A stretch of DNA of 64,000 nucleotides, from the NCBI GenBank assembly GCA_025403435.1, contig CM046348.1, forward strand, positions 34,344,052 through 34,408,051, written 5' to 3'. Positions 34,688-46,288 of this stretch are shown piece by piece (the stretch's first letter is position 1; the number at the start of each line of letters is the position of its first letter). The position numbers and the translations under genes are program-made. The stretch is from Artocarpus heterophyllus. Its lineage: Eukaryota > Streptophyta > Magnoliopsida > Rosales > Moraceae. A model generated the notes under the pieces. It did not search any database, had not been told where the DNA came from, and saw nothing but the letters and a program-made list of their open reading frames with translations.

Positions 34688-36678
34688 TGTTAGACATGTA
34701 TGCCCTATGGAGTAAAAATGTAATAAGTTTTTGGAGACATTTTTATCAATAAAGAATTTATTCATTATATATATACCAAATCTTGTCCTCTTTACGTTCA
34801 TATTTGTTGAATGTATGTTAAGCAAACAAAAGTCTGAGACTGTCGGTCTAAACCTTAAGAATTGGGCATATGATGGACGGATTATGCAGAAGTCACAATT
34901 CTTAAGGTGATGGTCTAAATCATAAGATCCGCAATTGAGGAATAAAGTTGGACGCTTTATTCATGCAAAGATTGTTATGTTGTCTATATCCCTTTTGGGA
35001 GATGGTTTGTCTTGACCATCGGAGGTGAACTCTGTGAATAGAAACATTAGCTCGTTGTCATAGGTGACGATGTGTTGGATTGGGACATAAAGTGAATTGA
35101 TTTGGATTAATAATTATGTCTCGGCAAATCGATTCACTTTAGATAATCATTTGTGTTGTATCTTAATCCTGAGATAAATAGTAGGCCCATTGTCTTGGCT
35201 TGTGTCTTTTGATGTACCAAAGGGTGATACCCACATCTTAATAGCGGTACGCATGCCCGTACGTTGGAGGATTGACTCTTGATAGCGTAGACCTGTTATT
35301 CATAGTTATGAAATCCATAGCTCCTCTTTAGGAGTAATCATATCCTCTTATATGCGTTATCCTGTAATTGAAAAACTGAAGCGCTCAACCATTTGGATAT
35401 ATAGGTGTAACCGAATGGTACACTATCATTGAATAGTAAGTTTTTTGATGGTGAGATAATATAACGTAAGATAAAAATAATTAGGAAGGTAAAACAAAAC
35501 TTGTCCTTAAGCCGATTATGGATAATCATATGGGGATACGATACACTATGATATGTCATGGAGACTTAGCTATACAGGCTTCGTAATTCTATGCAGTTCG
35601 AGAGTGCAGCTCCAAGCTTTTAGTGGAGTAGCGTTGGAGTTGATAATTATGAAATGTATATCTAGGATATTGGGTTTCATAATTATTGAGAGCTTGAACT
35701 ATATAGGTCCATTTGGTCCCCTTTGCTAGCTTACAAAATCCTATAACGATACAGCATGCTTTTTCAATTATTGGTGACTTATGTCGGATTTATTAGATTG
35801 GTTAAAATTTAAAAGAATCAAATAATTCATGTTTGTTTATCAGTTAAATTAATTTTGTGATAAAAAATTAATTCAAGATAAACTTGTTGAATTATAAGGA
35901 TCGGATAATTCTTGTCTGTTTATCGGTTGATTTAATATTAGATAACTTAGATCAAGATAAACTTGTAGAATTATTGGGGATTGATTTATTTTTTTAGAGA
36001 TTATCTAGATAAAGTTGTTTTGATAAGATAACTTCTCCATTGGGTTATTTGAATTAAAACTGAGACTTTATCCTGTAGAATCTCAGGTGGAAAATAAAAT
36101 ATTCACGAGATTTTTATTCGGCAGTTCGGCCTGTCGATCAGGTGGTTCAGCTTGCCAATCAGCGAATGATAAGATTACGCTTTTCCATGCAAATCTTATC
36201 AGATATTGATCCAAACTTGATTCTATTTTGAGTTTTTGAGACCTAATTTGATAAGGACTGACCCTAGGACCAATCTCTATATAAAGGGAGTAAGTCTTAA
36301 AAGTTACTCAGATCAGTTGAGAGATTAAGAGTGATACTCTATTGGTAAGAATTTGAAAAACTCCCCGAGAGCTTTTGTTCACAAATGATGAACACTTGCT
36401 TTGGGTTCTCTTGATTGGTTGGAAGGAGAGTCACATAGTGGAAGAGCTATACGTGTGAGACCACACTCACTCCGGTCGTGGAAAGAGAATAGCAAAGAAG
36501 ACCAGTTGGTTGAGGCTTTTCTAGAACGTTACTTTTCTTCACGTTTTGCGAGGGTTTTTTGCACACAAAGGTTAGTAAGATCTGGTTAATTTATGCATAT
36601 AGCATTTCAAACTTGTGTTTTGGAAAATACTTTGATGTAAAATTTTTTAAAATTCCACTGCGCACTCTTTTTCCAATA
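34688..36678 (+). repeat. 3' LTR of copia-1A
   Basis: It starts TGTTAGACATG and ends TTCCAATA (terminal CA mutated). Colinear with the split 5' LTR. The palindromes are largely decayed here (CGGCCTGTCG near 36124). Target duplication CAAGT follows. Confidence 0.92.
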
Positions 36679-39600
36679 CAAGTTTCAAGAGGGACTTAAA
36701 GGATCTATCTAACCACATCTGGTTACCTTGCAATTTTGGGATTATGGAGAGTTGGTATTGTCAGCCTTGTTAGTGGAAAGCGACAATGCTACCTTCTATG
36801 AGAACAGAGCGAGGGCCATAGGCGGGCCCTAAAGGAACAATAAGAGAGGCAACAATAATTGTCAAGCTCAAATGAAGAATAAGCATGGCAATACGAATAG
36901 TGGGAGTAGCAGTTCTTTAGGTAGCAGACGAAGCAATTCTTATAACTTCCATTGTCACTTCTGCCAGCAACCAGGACATATCAAGAGGAATTACCCAATA
37001 AGGGATTCTCGGCAAGGATCCTAGACCAGAGATGGTACAACTTGTCAGTCCCAAGCTCAACCTTAATAAGTTCCTCAGTTGTAGTTTCACCAATTCACTC
37101 CTCAATAGATGAACTATCCAACATAAGGTTATTAGTTAGAAGAACGTTCCATGGTATAGAGCACCCAGTCTAGTTAGTGTGCAGTCTCCTCCACCACAAC
37201 AGTATCGGCCAACAAACCCTAGATCCAATAATGCCAATAGAGGAAAAGGAAAAGCTTTAGCTCAAATTCACACCATGACTATAGGAAGTTCTAACATTCA
37301 GGCCAATAATGCGGCAGTTGATGACACGATTCTTATTTCATAATCTTTAGCTCGTGTCTTGTTTGATACTGGTGCCATGCATTCTCTCTTTTGGAATTTA
37401 TTTGTAAATTTCTTAGGATTAGAGATAGAGGAATTTAATGAACTCCTGATAATTACCTTAGCCTTGGGGCGAGTGTATGTGGATAACATGTGTAATCTTG
37501 TAAAATAATGATTGGGGGAGAGATTTTGAGAAGTAATTTGATCGTAATCCCTATGAGTACTTGCGATGTAACCCTAAGAATGGATTGGTTATCTCACTAT
37601 AATGCCATTGTAGACCATCACCTTAGAAAAGTAACCTTAGTGACCGATAGGAGAACAATGATCACCTATCAAGGCAGTGATGATCGAGTAATGAGTGAGC
37701 AATTCATGAAAGCATGTTTTGGAGGATAAAGAAACTTATCTTGTAATGCTCTTCTTTTGAACCTAGAGGAAGAAACACAGTAATACCGATGGTTTACGAG
37801 TTTGATGATGTTTTCCTCGACGAGTTACCTGGATTACCACCATATCGAGAGATTGAGTTCAATATCAAGTTACTCCCCGAGACCACTCCAAATTCGATAG
37901 CACTATATCGAATGGCACTGATAAAGATGAAGGAATTGAGGAAGTAACTTTAGGAACTTGCTGATAAAGAATGCATCCAAAACAGTATGTCACCGTGGGG
38001 TGCGCTAGTTTTGTTTACCAAGACAGTACTCTCAGGTTGTATATTGATTATTGACAGTTGAATTGGGTCACAATGAAGAACAAGTATCCACTACCAAGAA
38101 TCGATAAGCTATTTTATCAGTTAGGAAGTTCTCGATATTTTTCAAAGATAGACTTACGTGTAGGATATCATCAGCTCAGAATCAAGGAAGAAGATATTCC
38201 AAAGACGGCCTTTAGGACCTAGTATGGACACTTCGAGTTTTGGTAATGCAGTTTAGACTGACAAACGCCTCTGTAGCTTTCATGGATTTGATGAATGGGA
38301 TTTTCAGGCCCTTTTTAGATCAGTTTGTGATTGTATTCATCGATGACATATTGATCTATTCTAAGACCTGGGGGGAGCATGAAAAACACCAAAGAATTGT
38401 ACTTCAGACTCTGTGGGAACATTAGCTGTATGCTAAAAAAAAGAAGTGCGAGTTTTGGTTGATCAAAGTAAAGTTTCTAGGACACGTCATCCCTAGACAA
38501 GGTATTTCAATGGATCCTTCCAAGATAAAAGCAATGGTGCAATTGGAACAATCAAGGAACATGGCTGAAATCCATTGCTTTTTAGGATTCGTAGAATACT
38601 ACAAAAATTCATGCAAGACTTCTCAAAATAGCAGTTCTATTGACACGATTGATTAAGAAAGACATTCAGTTTGAATGGGATGCAGAATATGAGTATGTTT
38701 TCTAAGAGTTGAAGACCTGGTTGACCACCGCTTCAGTGCTGATCATACCGAGTAGTGACGAGCCCTAGGAAGTTTACACTGATGCATTAGGATGCCAACT
38801 CGGATGCGTATTAATGCAACAATAATAGGTTATGGCATATGGATCTTGACAGTTGAAACCACATGATCAGGCCTACCCTACCCACAATTTTGAACTTGTT
38901 GTAGTAATTCATATACTGAAGATCTGGAGGTGTTATTTGTATAGAGTGACATTTTAGATTTTCTCATATCACATGAGTCTAAAGTATTTTTTCACTCAGA
39001 AAGATCTCAATTTAAGGTAGCGGAGATGGATGGAATTTATGGACGACTACGACTTCATGCTACATTATCATCTAAGGAAAGCCAATGTGGTGGCAGATGC
39101 GCTCAGTAGGAAATCTTCTGAAATATTTGCTTGTTTGGCGTTTGAGGATTAGACAAGAGATGCTATAGTAAGTGAGTATAGACTGCAGTATTACAAAGAT
39201 TTCAATTAGGTTTTGGTGTACCATATGGAATCTACCGAAGCGCTTGTTCAAATGGTGAAGCAGAATCAATGACAGGATCAACATCTTTAGGAAATTTTGA
39301 TGCAGATATAGAATGAGGAACAACTTGATGAATGAGAAATATATGCAGATGGATCACTATATTTTAGGAAATGTTTGGCATTACTTGCAATAGAAGAAGC
39401 GACAAAGTCTATGATGGACGAAGCATAAAAGTCCTGATATGCTATTCATCTAGAACCACGAAGATGTATCGTGATCTAAAAAGACAATATTATTGGAGAA
39501 GTATAAGAAAGGATGTTCTAGAATACGTCGCAAAGTGTATTACTTATCTTCAGGTGAAAGCTGAACATTAGAAGCCTGCTAGACAACTTCAACCGCTTCC

Positions 39601-40663
39601 TATTCTAGGGTGGAAGTGGGAGCACATTACAATGGATTTCCTTATCGGTTTACTAAGAATGGAGCAGAAGCACGATGCAATCTGGTTCATTGTTGATAGA
39701 TTGACATAATCAACACATTTCATACCTTTTAGATTGATGTGCTTGAGAAAAGTTCTTAGAGAGTTGTATATCGAGAATATAGCAAGATTGTATGGAGTTC
39801 CATTGTCTATTACTTCTGATAGGGATACCCGGTTTAACGCCAAATATTAGAAATCCAAGAAGCACTAGGCATGGATTTGAATTTTAGCACCGCTTTTCAT
39901 CCTCAGACTGATGGACAGTCTAAGTGAGTTATTTTGATTCTTGAGGACATATTACATGCTTATATATTAGACTTTGGCAGAAACTAGAAGAGGCACTTGC
40001 ATTTAGCTAAATTCACGTGTAACAATAGTTACCAAGCAAGTATTGATATGACATCGTTCGAGGCACTTTATGGAAGATCGTTTTGATCACTAGTAAAAAC
40101 CATAAGATGGGATCCTTATCAGACCTAATGAGATTCATGAGAGTAATGAGAAGGTTGTCGTGATTCGAAATTAGTTAAAAGTTGCCAAAAGCCAACAGAA
40201 AAGTTATGCTTACAAGAGACGCTAACATCTGGAATTCAAAGTAGGCGATTTTGTTCTCTTAAAGGTTTCACTACTCAAAGGGATTACATGTTTTGGTATA
40301 AGTGGGAAACTCGTATCGAGGTACGTTAGACCATTTGAGATTACCCACCGTGTTGAGGCATTCGCTTACTGACTTAATCTCCCTCTTGAGCTCTCTCATG
40401 TTCACAACATTTTCCACGTGTCGATCCTTTGAAAACGCTCGCCCGAGCTGAGAAAATTTGTTTCATTTTATGATGTATTGATATAGAAGGACAGGACCTA
40501 CGAAGAGGTGCCAGTCCAGATCATTGATCGAAAGGTAATAAGTTTACAACGTCGTGACATATCACAAGTGAAGGTCTTGTGGCAGCACCACGGAGTTGAT
40601 GAGGCAACATGGGAGTTAGAATCGACGATGCAAAAATTGTACCCGTATTTATTTTGTTTTTGA
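36679..40663 (+). pseudogene. Outer gypsy gag C-terminus and pol (heavily decayed)
   Basis: Gag resumes at the duplicated CAAGT (FQEGL motif). It has the zinc knuckle [13 protein letters not shown] near 36952, protease FDTGA near 37362, RT ([26 protein letters not shown] near 38335), RNase H, integrase zinc site near 39460-39550, integrase core to about 40080, and the C-terminal tail ending FCF then TGA at 40661. It aligns with 11010-14969 throughout. Dozens of stops and several frameshifts are present. Many are TAG or TAA where the inner copy has CAG or CAA, for example two within the five codons matching KQLQE near 37945. Confidence 0.9.
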
Positions 40664-40710
40664 GATGATTCCTAATTTTGAGGATGAAATTCCCTTTAAG
40701 GGAGGAGAGC

Positions 40711-43055
40711 AATAATGTCTAAGGATTAATTAAGTATGATTAGTATGTAATTTAGTGAATTAATGTGCCTAAATTTCAAATCAAGCTTAATTGAATCATT
40801 TTGTGATATTATCTTCATCAATTATATTTTAATTATTTATTTTGTCAGTTTGTCTTAAACTTTTGTATTTTACTTTTAACTTATTTTTAAGCATTTAACA
40901 TATTTTAACAAAATTTGACCAAAATCAGATTTTGTTAAAAAAAAAAAGAGAAAAAGAAAGACGAAAATGTTTGCTGCTGAGCACGATCTCACTATGAAAC
41001 TACTTTCCCTCCTTGAGATAAAAACTTGACCATACCCACTCTTTTTCTTCCACTCACTGTCCACGTTAGTCTCTCTCTTTCCCTCTCTTTGTATAACCCA
41101 GAGAACACACCCACATATTCTCACACTCTTTTTTTCCCCTCTCGTTCTCTCTGCATAACTAGAGAATACACACCCACCTTGTTTTAAAAGCTCAAGATCA
41201 GACCAAAATTTCCAGCTTCATTTCCAGTAGTGCAGGAGCCAAGGAATTGAAATCAAATCACCAAGCTCCTTTCAAAGAAAAGATTTCGCTTGACGTTAGC
41301 TCATTTCCCCATAAATTTTTCTTTAAAAATTAAACCTTGCATGTTACAATTGGGATATAAAACAAAGTTAGGAAACATTTTGACTAAAAGTGTATAATGA
41401 TTTTAACTTCGAATCTAAGTCTTATTTGAACAAATATCAAGCTAAACTAAGTTTCACTTTTTTTCCTCAATTTTCGGAATAAATTGCAATTTTGCATGAA
41501 AATTTATAGGAAAAGTGTTTAAATGTGATCTAGTATGTTATTCTACCCTTTTTGAGTGTTGCCCATGCTCTGAGAACTGTAAGCACAGGTTAAATCGAGC
41601 TTTTGAGCTTGGGTTGGCCGAGACTTGAAATATGATATTTTTCAGATTTCGACAGATTGGTAGGGCGAATTCATCCTTCAGCAGGCCGGATCCAAACAGT
41701 TCGGCAAACTAGATTCAAACAGTTCTACAGGCCAGACTCAGATGGTCGATAACCCAAACACCAACAGTTCAGCAAGCCATACCTGAGTGGTCTAAAGGCC
41801 GACTAAGTTGCATAAAAATGGTAGTTTTCACTAGTTTTCATCGTTTAATGATAAAAAAGGATTTTGGCCCTGTGACAAGATTATGTAGACTTTAAAGGCA
41901 CACTAAGGCGCCATGAAATAACATACTAATATTTAATAATCTAAATTAGATATTAATGTACCTAGTTAATGTCTAAGGTTGTTTGCGGTTCCAAGGAGCT
42001 GATGTGTAGCGGACCCAGACTGTAGTGTATGTGCTATTGAGCTGGATAACGAGGTTGGACTCTAGACCTTCTTCATTGTTAGCTATGATTTTAAAAGAGT
42101 TTTGGCCACAACATATTTTCCTGAAAATGTTTTTAGGGGATGATTGTGATGTATTTACTCAATTATTTTTTAGTGATTATTGAATAATAAATGATCATAA
42201 TGAACTGAATAATGAATGTAAATGAAAAAATCCGGTAATATGAGACTCAAGTAATGATCTAAGTTCCATAAATATCTAGTACCGAATGAGACAAGAACTC
42301 CGTTTGGAATGAGACATCAGTGTATGATGCTACGTACAAAAATCGGGTCGTATAGAGAATGACCTTAGGGGTAGGTCCCAAAACCCAACTGGGCCACTAC
42401 GGTGGTGAATCAGTTGGCTTTGCACAAGATAAAAGAAAACTTAAGAATAGGAAACCTTTGGACTGAAATGGTAAGCATGTAATTAACTGAATTTATTTAC
42501 CGTCTTTTATAGTTTTTGCATTAATAAAAGTTTTGTTAATTTAAATTAATGTTTCTAAAATCTAAGTCCTACTGAGCCTTTCAGTCATAGTTTTATTGTT
42601 TTAAAATTTCCCCTCCCCCTTCAGGTGGTTCGCAGCATGCCGTCGACTAAGACGCTCTGATTGCACGCGTGACAATAGAGTTTTAATTTAATTTATCTGC
42701 TTATTTAATTAAGACATGTAATAGATGGATATTATTTATTTTTTATTACACTGTGGTTCGCATTTTATTTATGTCACTACTATACGTGTGCACAATATGG
42801 GCCAGTTGTAGCCCGACTCTCTCTTGCTGATTTTATATATTAATTTAAATTAATTTAGTGGTAATTCATGAAATTGTTCATCAAGTTTTTAATAAACAAG
42901 AATTATCTAAAAAGTTTTAAATTTATTACATTTTTACAAATGACCCAAAGTACATTTTCTTAAATTAGCAAATAATTAATAGGTGAGTTTAGTTAAATCT
43001 TATTTAATTAGTTTAATTAAACAGCTACTCACTACTTTGGTTTGAGTTCGTGACA
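40711..43055 (+). repeat. 3' LTR of the outer gypsy element
   Basis: Begins AATAATGTCT (the TG terminus is mutated) straight after a decayed polypurine tract, and ends TGACA. Colinear with 341-2694. The palindromes at about 41658, 41679, 41702, 41725 and 41770 keep the 21-23 bp step although their arms are eroded. Confidence 0.88.
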
Positions 43056-43135
43056 AATATTGGTAATAATTTTTTTTCGTAATAAAAAGTATTCCAATGT
43101 CAATAATAAAAAAAAAAAATTATACGATATAAATA

Positions 43136-43181
<46 letters not shown>

Positions 43182-44300
43182 ATAAAGAAGCACACGCATA
43201 GCACACTCGGCCGACAAAAGAAGCATAAAATATAGCAAGCAAGATTGGATGGATCTGGAATAGAGTGTCGACATTTTTCAAACAAGTTGCTCCAATCTGA
43301 TTGTGCGGACGGTTTATATGAGCTACACGCCTAAATCTTCCTCCGAATGAGTACACAATGTCCTCATCTTGTATTTGGGCTCGTTGTGGCCTGACATGCT
43401 CATGTGTAATTACCAAACTAACCCCAAATGTTTTCCATAAATTAAATAGAGTAGAAAAATATTACCAGTGCGATCACATCAACTTACGCATGCATACAAT
43501 GTTTCCCTAAAAATAAATGATGTATCAGTCTCAGTGTATTATTATCCGACTTCATTTTGTCATTAATAAGCTAAAATAAAAGTATTAAATTTTTTTATTT
43601 TTTATTTTTTGATAACCACGCTCAAAGAGGAATTGAATGTAGCTAGAAAGGATGTCTCACGCGCACATGATACATGTATGGAGCGACCAAAAGTTTCTCG
43701 AATTCATTTCCCTTGTTATGCGTGTTTTCTAAAATTAGGGATTACTTTTTTTTTTGAACCGAGGGATATTTTCTTTTCTTTTTTTTGGTTTAATTTTAGA
43801 GAGAAATTCAAACTCTTTATCTTTAAATAAAATCAGATGTGGTTTTATTGCTAAACGGGTATTTGCTAGAGGAGTATTTCCTTTGTGTACCTGGTGTTTA
43901 GACGGTGGTGAAAAGTGTTGGTTAGAACCACTTTTATTGTAGCACATGAGTGCTTTACACTGTAATAATTTTTTTTTATTGTTACTGTAGCATGTGAAAG
44001 TTTTATACTGTTTATAACTAAGTTTGTGGTAGGAACTACGATTCCTACCACTATGCCAAACAGGGGGTAAATATTTCACATATTTCATTATTTCATAAAA
44101 ATGTTTTGTTATTTTATACAACTGATTCCGAAGTATAACCCGATCGAAATAAAACCTCCCTATTTGTCTCCTTGTGGCAATGTATGTATGTATGTAGAAG
44201 ACATATATAAACACAAATAAAAAAGATATATAAATAACTAAAGGTCATTTTAGTAATAGCATGTATTTCGACACTTAAATATAATTAAAAGACTTTAAAA
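43056..44300. other. AT-rich spacer with an (AT)n tract
   Basis: A dinucleotide (AT)n run lies at 43139-43178. The rest has T-runs and short chance reading frames without recognisable domains. The sentence GAGTTTTATACTGTTTATAACTAA-like near 43997 recurs near 51390, so part of 43850-44060 is probably an old dispersed repeat. Confidence 0.5.
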
Positions 44301-44327
44301 ACATGATACATCATTGATGTATATATG

Positions 44328-44336
44328 TATATATAA
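44328..44336 (+). promoter_or_regulatory. Possible TATA box of the small gene at 44439
   Basis: TATATATAA, followed by C, lies about 103 bp before the ATG. It is in an AT-rich tract, so chance occurrence is possible. Confidence 0.3.
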
Positions 44337-44438
44337 CCCTACAAGGAACCATTTAAACTACCAAATCAAGGCATTTCAAAAGGGTATAACCAGTTTACCT
44401 TGTCATGCTAAGAAGATCGAAGAAAGTTCAAAAAGAAA

Positions 44439-44660
44439 ATGCCAAGATCTATCAAGGAAGCGGTTTCCATGTTGATGTACGTAATTCTGAGAAAGAACAT
44501 CCAAATCTTCAGTGAATTTGCAGTGTTGCTGGTGGATTTTGTGTCCGTTTTAACGTCAACGGTCCAGTTTTCGGGCTTGCTTTTCCGGCGATCGACGACG
44601 ATGGTTTCGATAAGATACTCTTCTCCCATGTCTTCCATGATCGCTCGACATGACCGCTGA
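44439..44660 (+). CDS. Possible small plant gene, 73 residues, unknown function
   Basis: I do not recognise this protein. It starts MPRSIKEAVSML with a good start context (AAAATGCC). It has a hydrophobic middle (MYVILRKN, FAVLLVDFVSVL) that could be membrane associated or an amphipathic helix, then a basic, Ser-rich end closing IARHDR. The stretch is richer in G and C than the surrounding spacer, and a TATA-like site lies upstream, which favours a real gene. The opposite strand is also open over about 85 codons, so coding strand and reality are both uncertain. No intron signal is needed. Confidence 0.4.
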   Translation: MPRSIKEAVSMLMYVILRKNIQIFSEFAVLLVDFVSVLTSTVQFSGLLFRRSTTMVSIRYSSPMSSMIARHDR

Positions 44661-44664
44661 GCCA

Positions 44665-45448
44665 TGTACGTAGTTCATTCTATGTTCTCGGCTCGTGCTA
44701 TGAATGGCTTTGTTGAAAAATTTGGATATGTAATCATTATAAATCCCAGAATTTTTTTTTTCTTTTTTTTTTGTGGATTAATGATTTCTAGAGTTTTACT
44801 CTATGATTATAACCAGATCGATCAAGTATGATTTTAAATAAGAAAAAGGTAAACTTTTGAAACTGTTATTACACAAGTACAAAATCTCGTCTTTGTAAAT
44901 CTAGCTATATAAATTTAAATACTATAACTAGGCAAAAAGATTTATCAAATATGTAATTATGAAAGAAACGAGAATATTTTGTTTAGCCAAAAAGTAAGAT
45001 AATGTGGAGAAATATTCAACTTATATCCAGTTAAATAACTCAATTGTTAATTACGTTATTATTAGAAGTACTAACTTGTTCCCGTTCCCTGGAAGATTCA
45101 AAAATTGGCTTGGAAAAAATAATTTAGTGCAGCCCTCAAGTTTAATGCGTGGAATGCTTTCATTGCCTATTACAGATTAGACCCTTTTTATAATTTTTAA
45201 GGCATTTGGTTGCTTAAGCACATCGACTTTAATGAAAAGCAAGTTTGAGCAATCAGCAAATGTCTTCGATCAAGTAAGACTGCGCAAGAAACGACTTTGC
45301 TGGAAATTATCAAAATATTATAGTGGTCATCTTGGAAATACCTTCGATTCTTTTTTTTTTTTTCCTTTTTTTTTTTTCAAAATTAAAAGGTCAATGGGTT
45401 ATTTCCAAATATAACACCAATAAAAATTTTAATAGCAGAACTTAACAC
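44665..45448. other. AT-rich spacer, nothing recognised
   Basis: No gene, RNA or repeat that I can support. Several T-runs. Confidence 0.4.
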
Positions 45449-45632
45449 TTTTTTTTTTGAGTAAAACGACTGAACTTTATTAGTTAGCCAAATCGGCTAT
45501 CACAGTAGAAGAAATAAAAATAAGGAACATAGTCCGTTGCAATAATATCATGACCACTCTTAAAACGGAGTTTGCTAACAGGTGAACAATTATATTCTCT
45601 TGATGGGAGACATGGTTGCGGGACTTTCATTT
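45449..45632 (-). mobile_element. LINE 3' end, minus strand, truncated
   Basis: Read on the minus strand it has a frame with HQENIIVHLLAN then ...VIADLAN and a TAA, followed by AATAAAG-type sequence and an A-run (the T-run at 45449-45458). N-x-x-V/A-H-x-L-A near the end of the frame is typical of the RNase H end of plant L1-type LINEs. Only the last roughly 180 bp remain recognisable. Confidence 0.55.
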
Positions 45633-46014
45633 CTAACACCTACACATTAGCAACCGTGGACCCTATACATACGTATCACAATCACCCTAATTAACCTCCC
45701 AGTTGCTATATGAATCATAATGCTAATTATCATTGGTACTTATAATAATCACTACTTGAAAAATGAAATTAGTTTTTTGTGAACATAACGACACTCTGCT
45801 AAGTGATCTTTCACTTATTATTGAAACAAAACAAATCTGCAGCTTTGTGGTGCCTTTTCGGATTGTTCCTGATGTAGGAGAAATTAGCCATATTAGTTGT
45901 TTTTATATTTTAGCGTGATTTTGTTTTTAGTTTTTTGTTATATGATATCTTTATAAGTTAATTATAATAGTTAGACTAGAATATTGAGTATTGAATACAA
46001 TTTGAGTGTTTTCT

Positions 46015-46288
46015 CTTCTAGTTGGGGATTTCCCCCTTGAGGAGCCTTTTCTTAAGTGGATTTTTAAATTCTCCGTCCGGGTTTCTTTCTAATTCCGCTG
46101 CATTAGTTCCCTTGTATCTAGAGTAGCTAATTCTGTTGCCTATGCTTTAGCTAATTTTGTTTTTGAGAATGATGGAGAGCTGTATTGTTATGAGGCTATT
46201 CCTTGTTGGATTGGCTCTTAATTTGCCTTAGCCGACATGGCTTAATAAAATACCAGTATTTTCCCTAAAAAAGAAAACAAAAAAAAGG
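46015..46288 (+). mobile_element. LINE 3' end, plus strand, truncated
   Basis: A frame reads SRVANSVAYALANFVFEN and then EAIPCWIGS before TAA at 46219. It is followed by AATAAAATACC and an A-rich tail to about 46288. This matches the C-terminal RNase H of plant LINEs in form. It faces away from the minus-strand LINE end 400 bp to the left. Confidence 0.65.

Larger units (their letters stand above)
3339..36678 (+). mobile_element. Copia-1A: Ty1/copia retrotransposon nested in the outer gypsy
   Basis: The element starts TGTCAGACAT and ends at TCCAATA. The 5-bp direct repeat CAAGT at 3334-3338 and 36679-36683 is its target duplication, and removing the element restores the gypsy gag motif. The 5' LTR is split (3339-5105 and 28782-29026) by copia-1B. 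Primer site 29027-29040, leader to 30729, gag 30730-31870, pol to about 34672, polypurine tract before 34688, 3' LTR 34688-36678. The gene order protease-integrase-RT-RNase H is diagnostic of Ty1/copia. LTRs differ visibly (about 6-7 percent in the first 200 bp by eye), and many stops break the genes. Confidence 0.92.
341..43055 (+). mobile_element. Outer (oldest) Ty3/gypsy retrotransposon, Tekay/Del-like, split by nested insertions
   Basis: This is a full-length but decayed LTR retrotransposon. It has LTRs of about 2.35 kb (341-2694 and 40711-43055), a degenerate tRNA-Met primer site after the 5' LTR, gag beginning at 2800, and protease, reverse transcriptase, RNase H, integrase and C-terminal tail between 36679 and 40663. 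About 33 kb of younger elements (3339-36678) interrupts gag. The coding region aligns over its length with the intact inner gypsy at 11010-14969, which fixes the order PR-RT-RH-IN and so the Ty3/gypsy assignment. The Tekay/Del clade is inferred from the C-terminal chromodomain-like tail. Many stops and frameshifts, and clearly diverged LTRs, make it the oldest layer. No exact 5-bp target duplication remains. Confidence 0.9.

Noticed and set aside
43850..44060. MITE ending in CCAAACAGGG
   Set aside because: One end resembles hAT-type termini, but the opposite end has no convincing complementary match.
43735..44214. 159-codon minus-strand reading frame
   Set aside because: Low complexity, rich in Lys, Tyr and His, in an AT-rich spacer; no recognisable motif.
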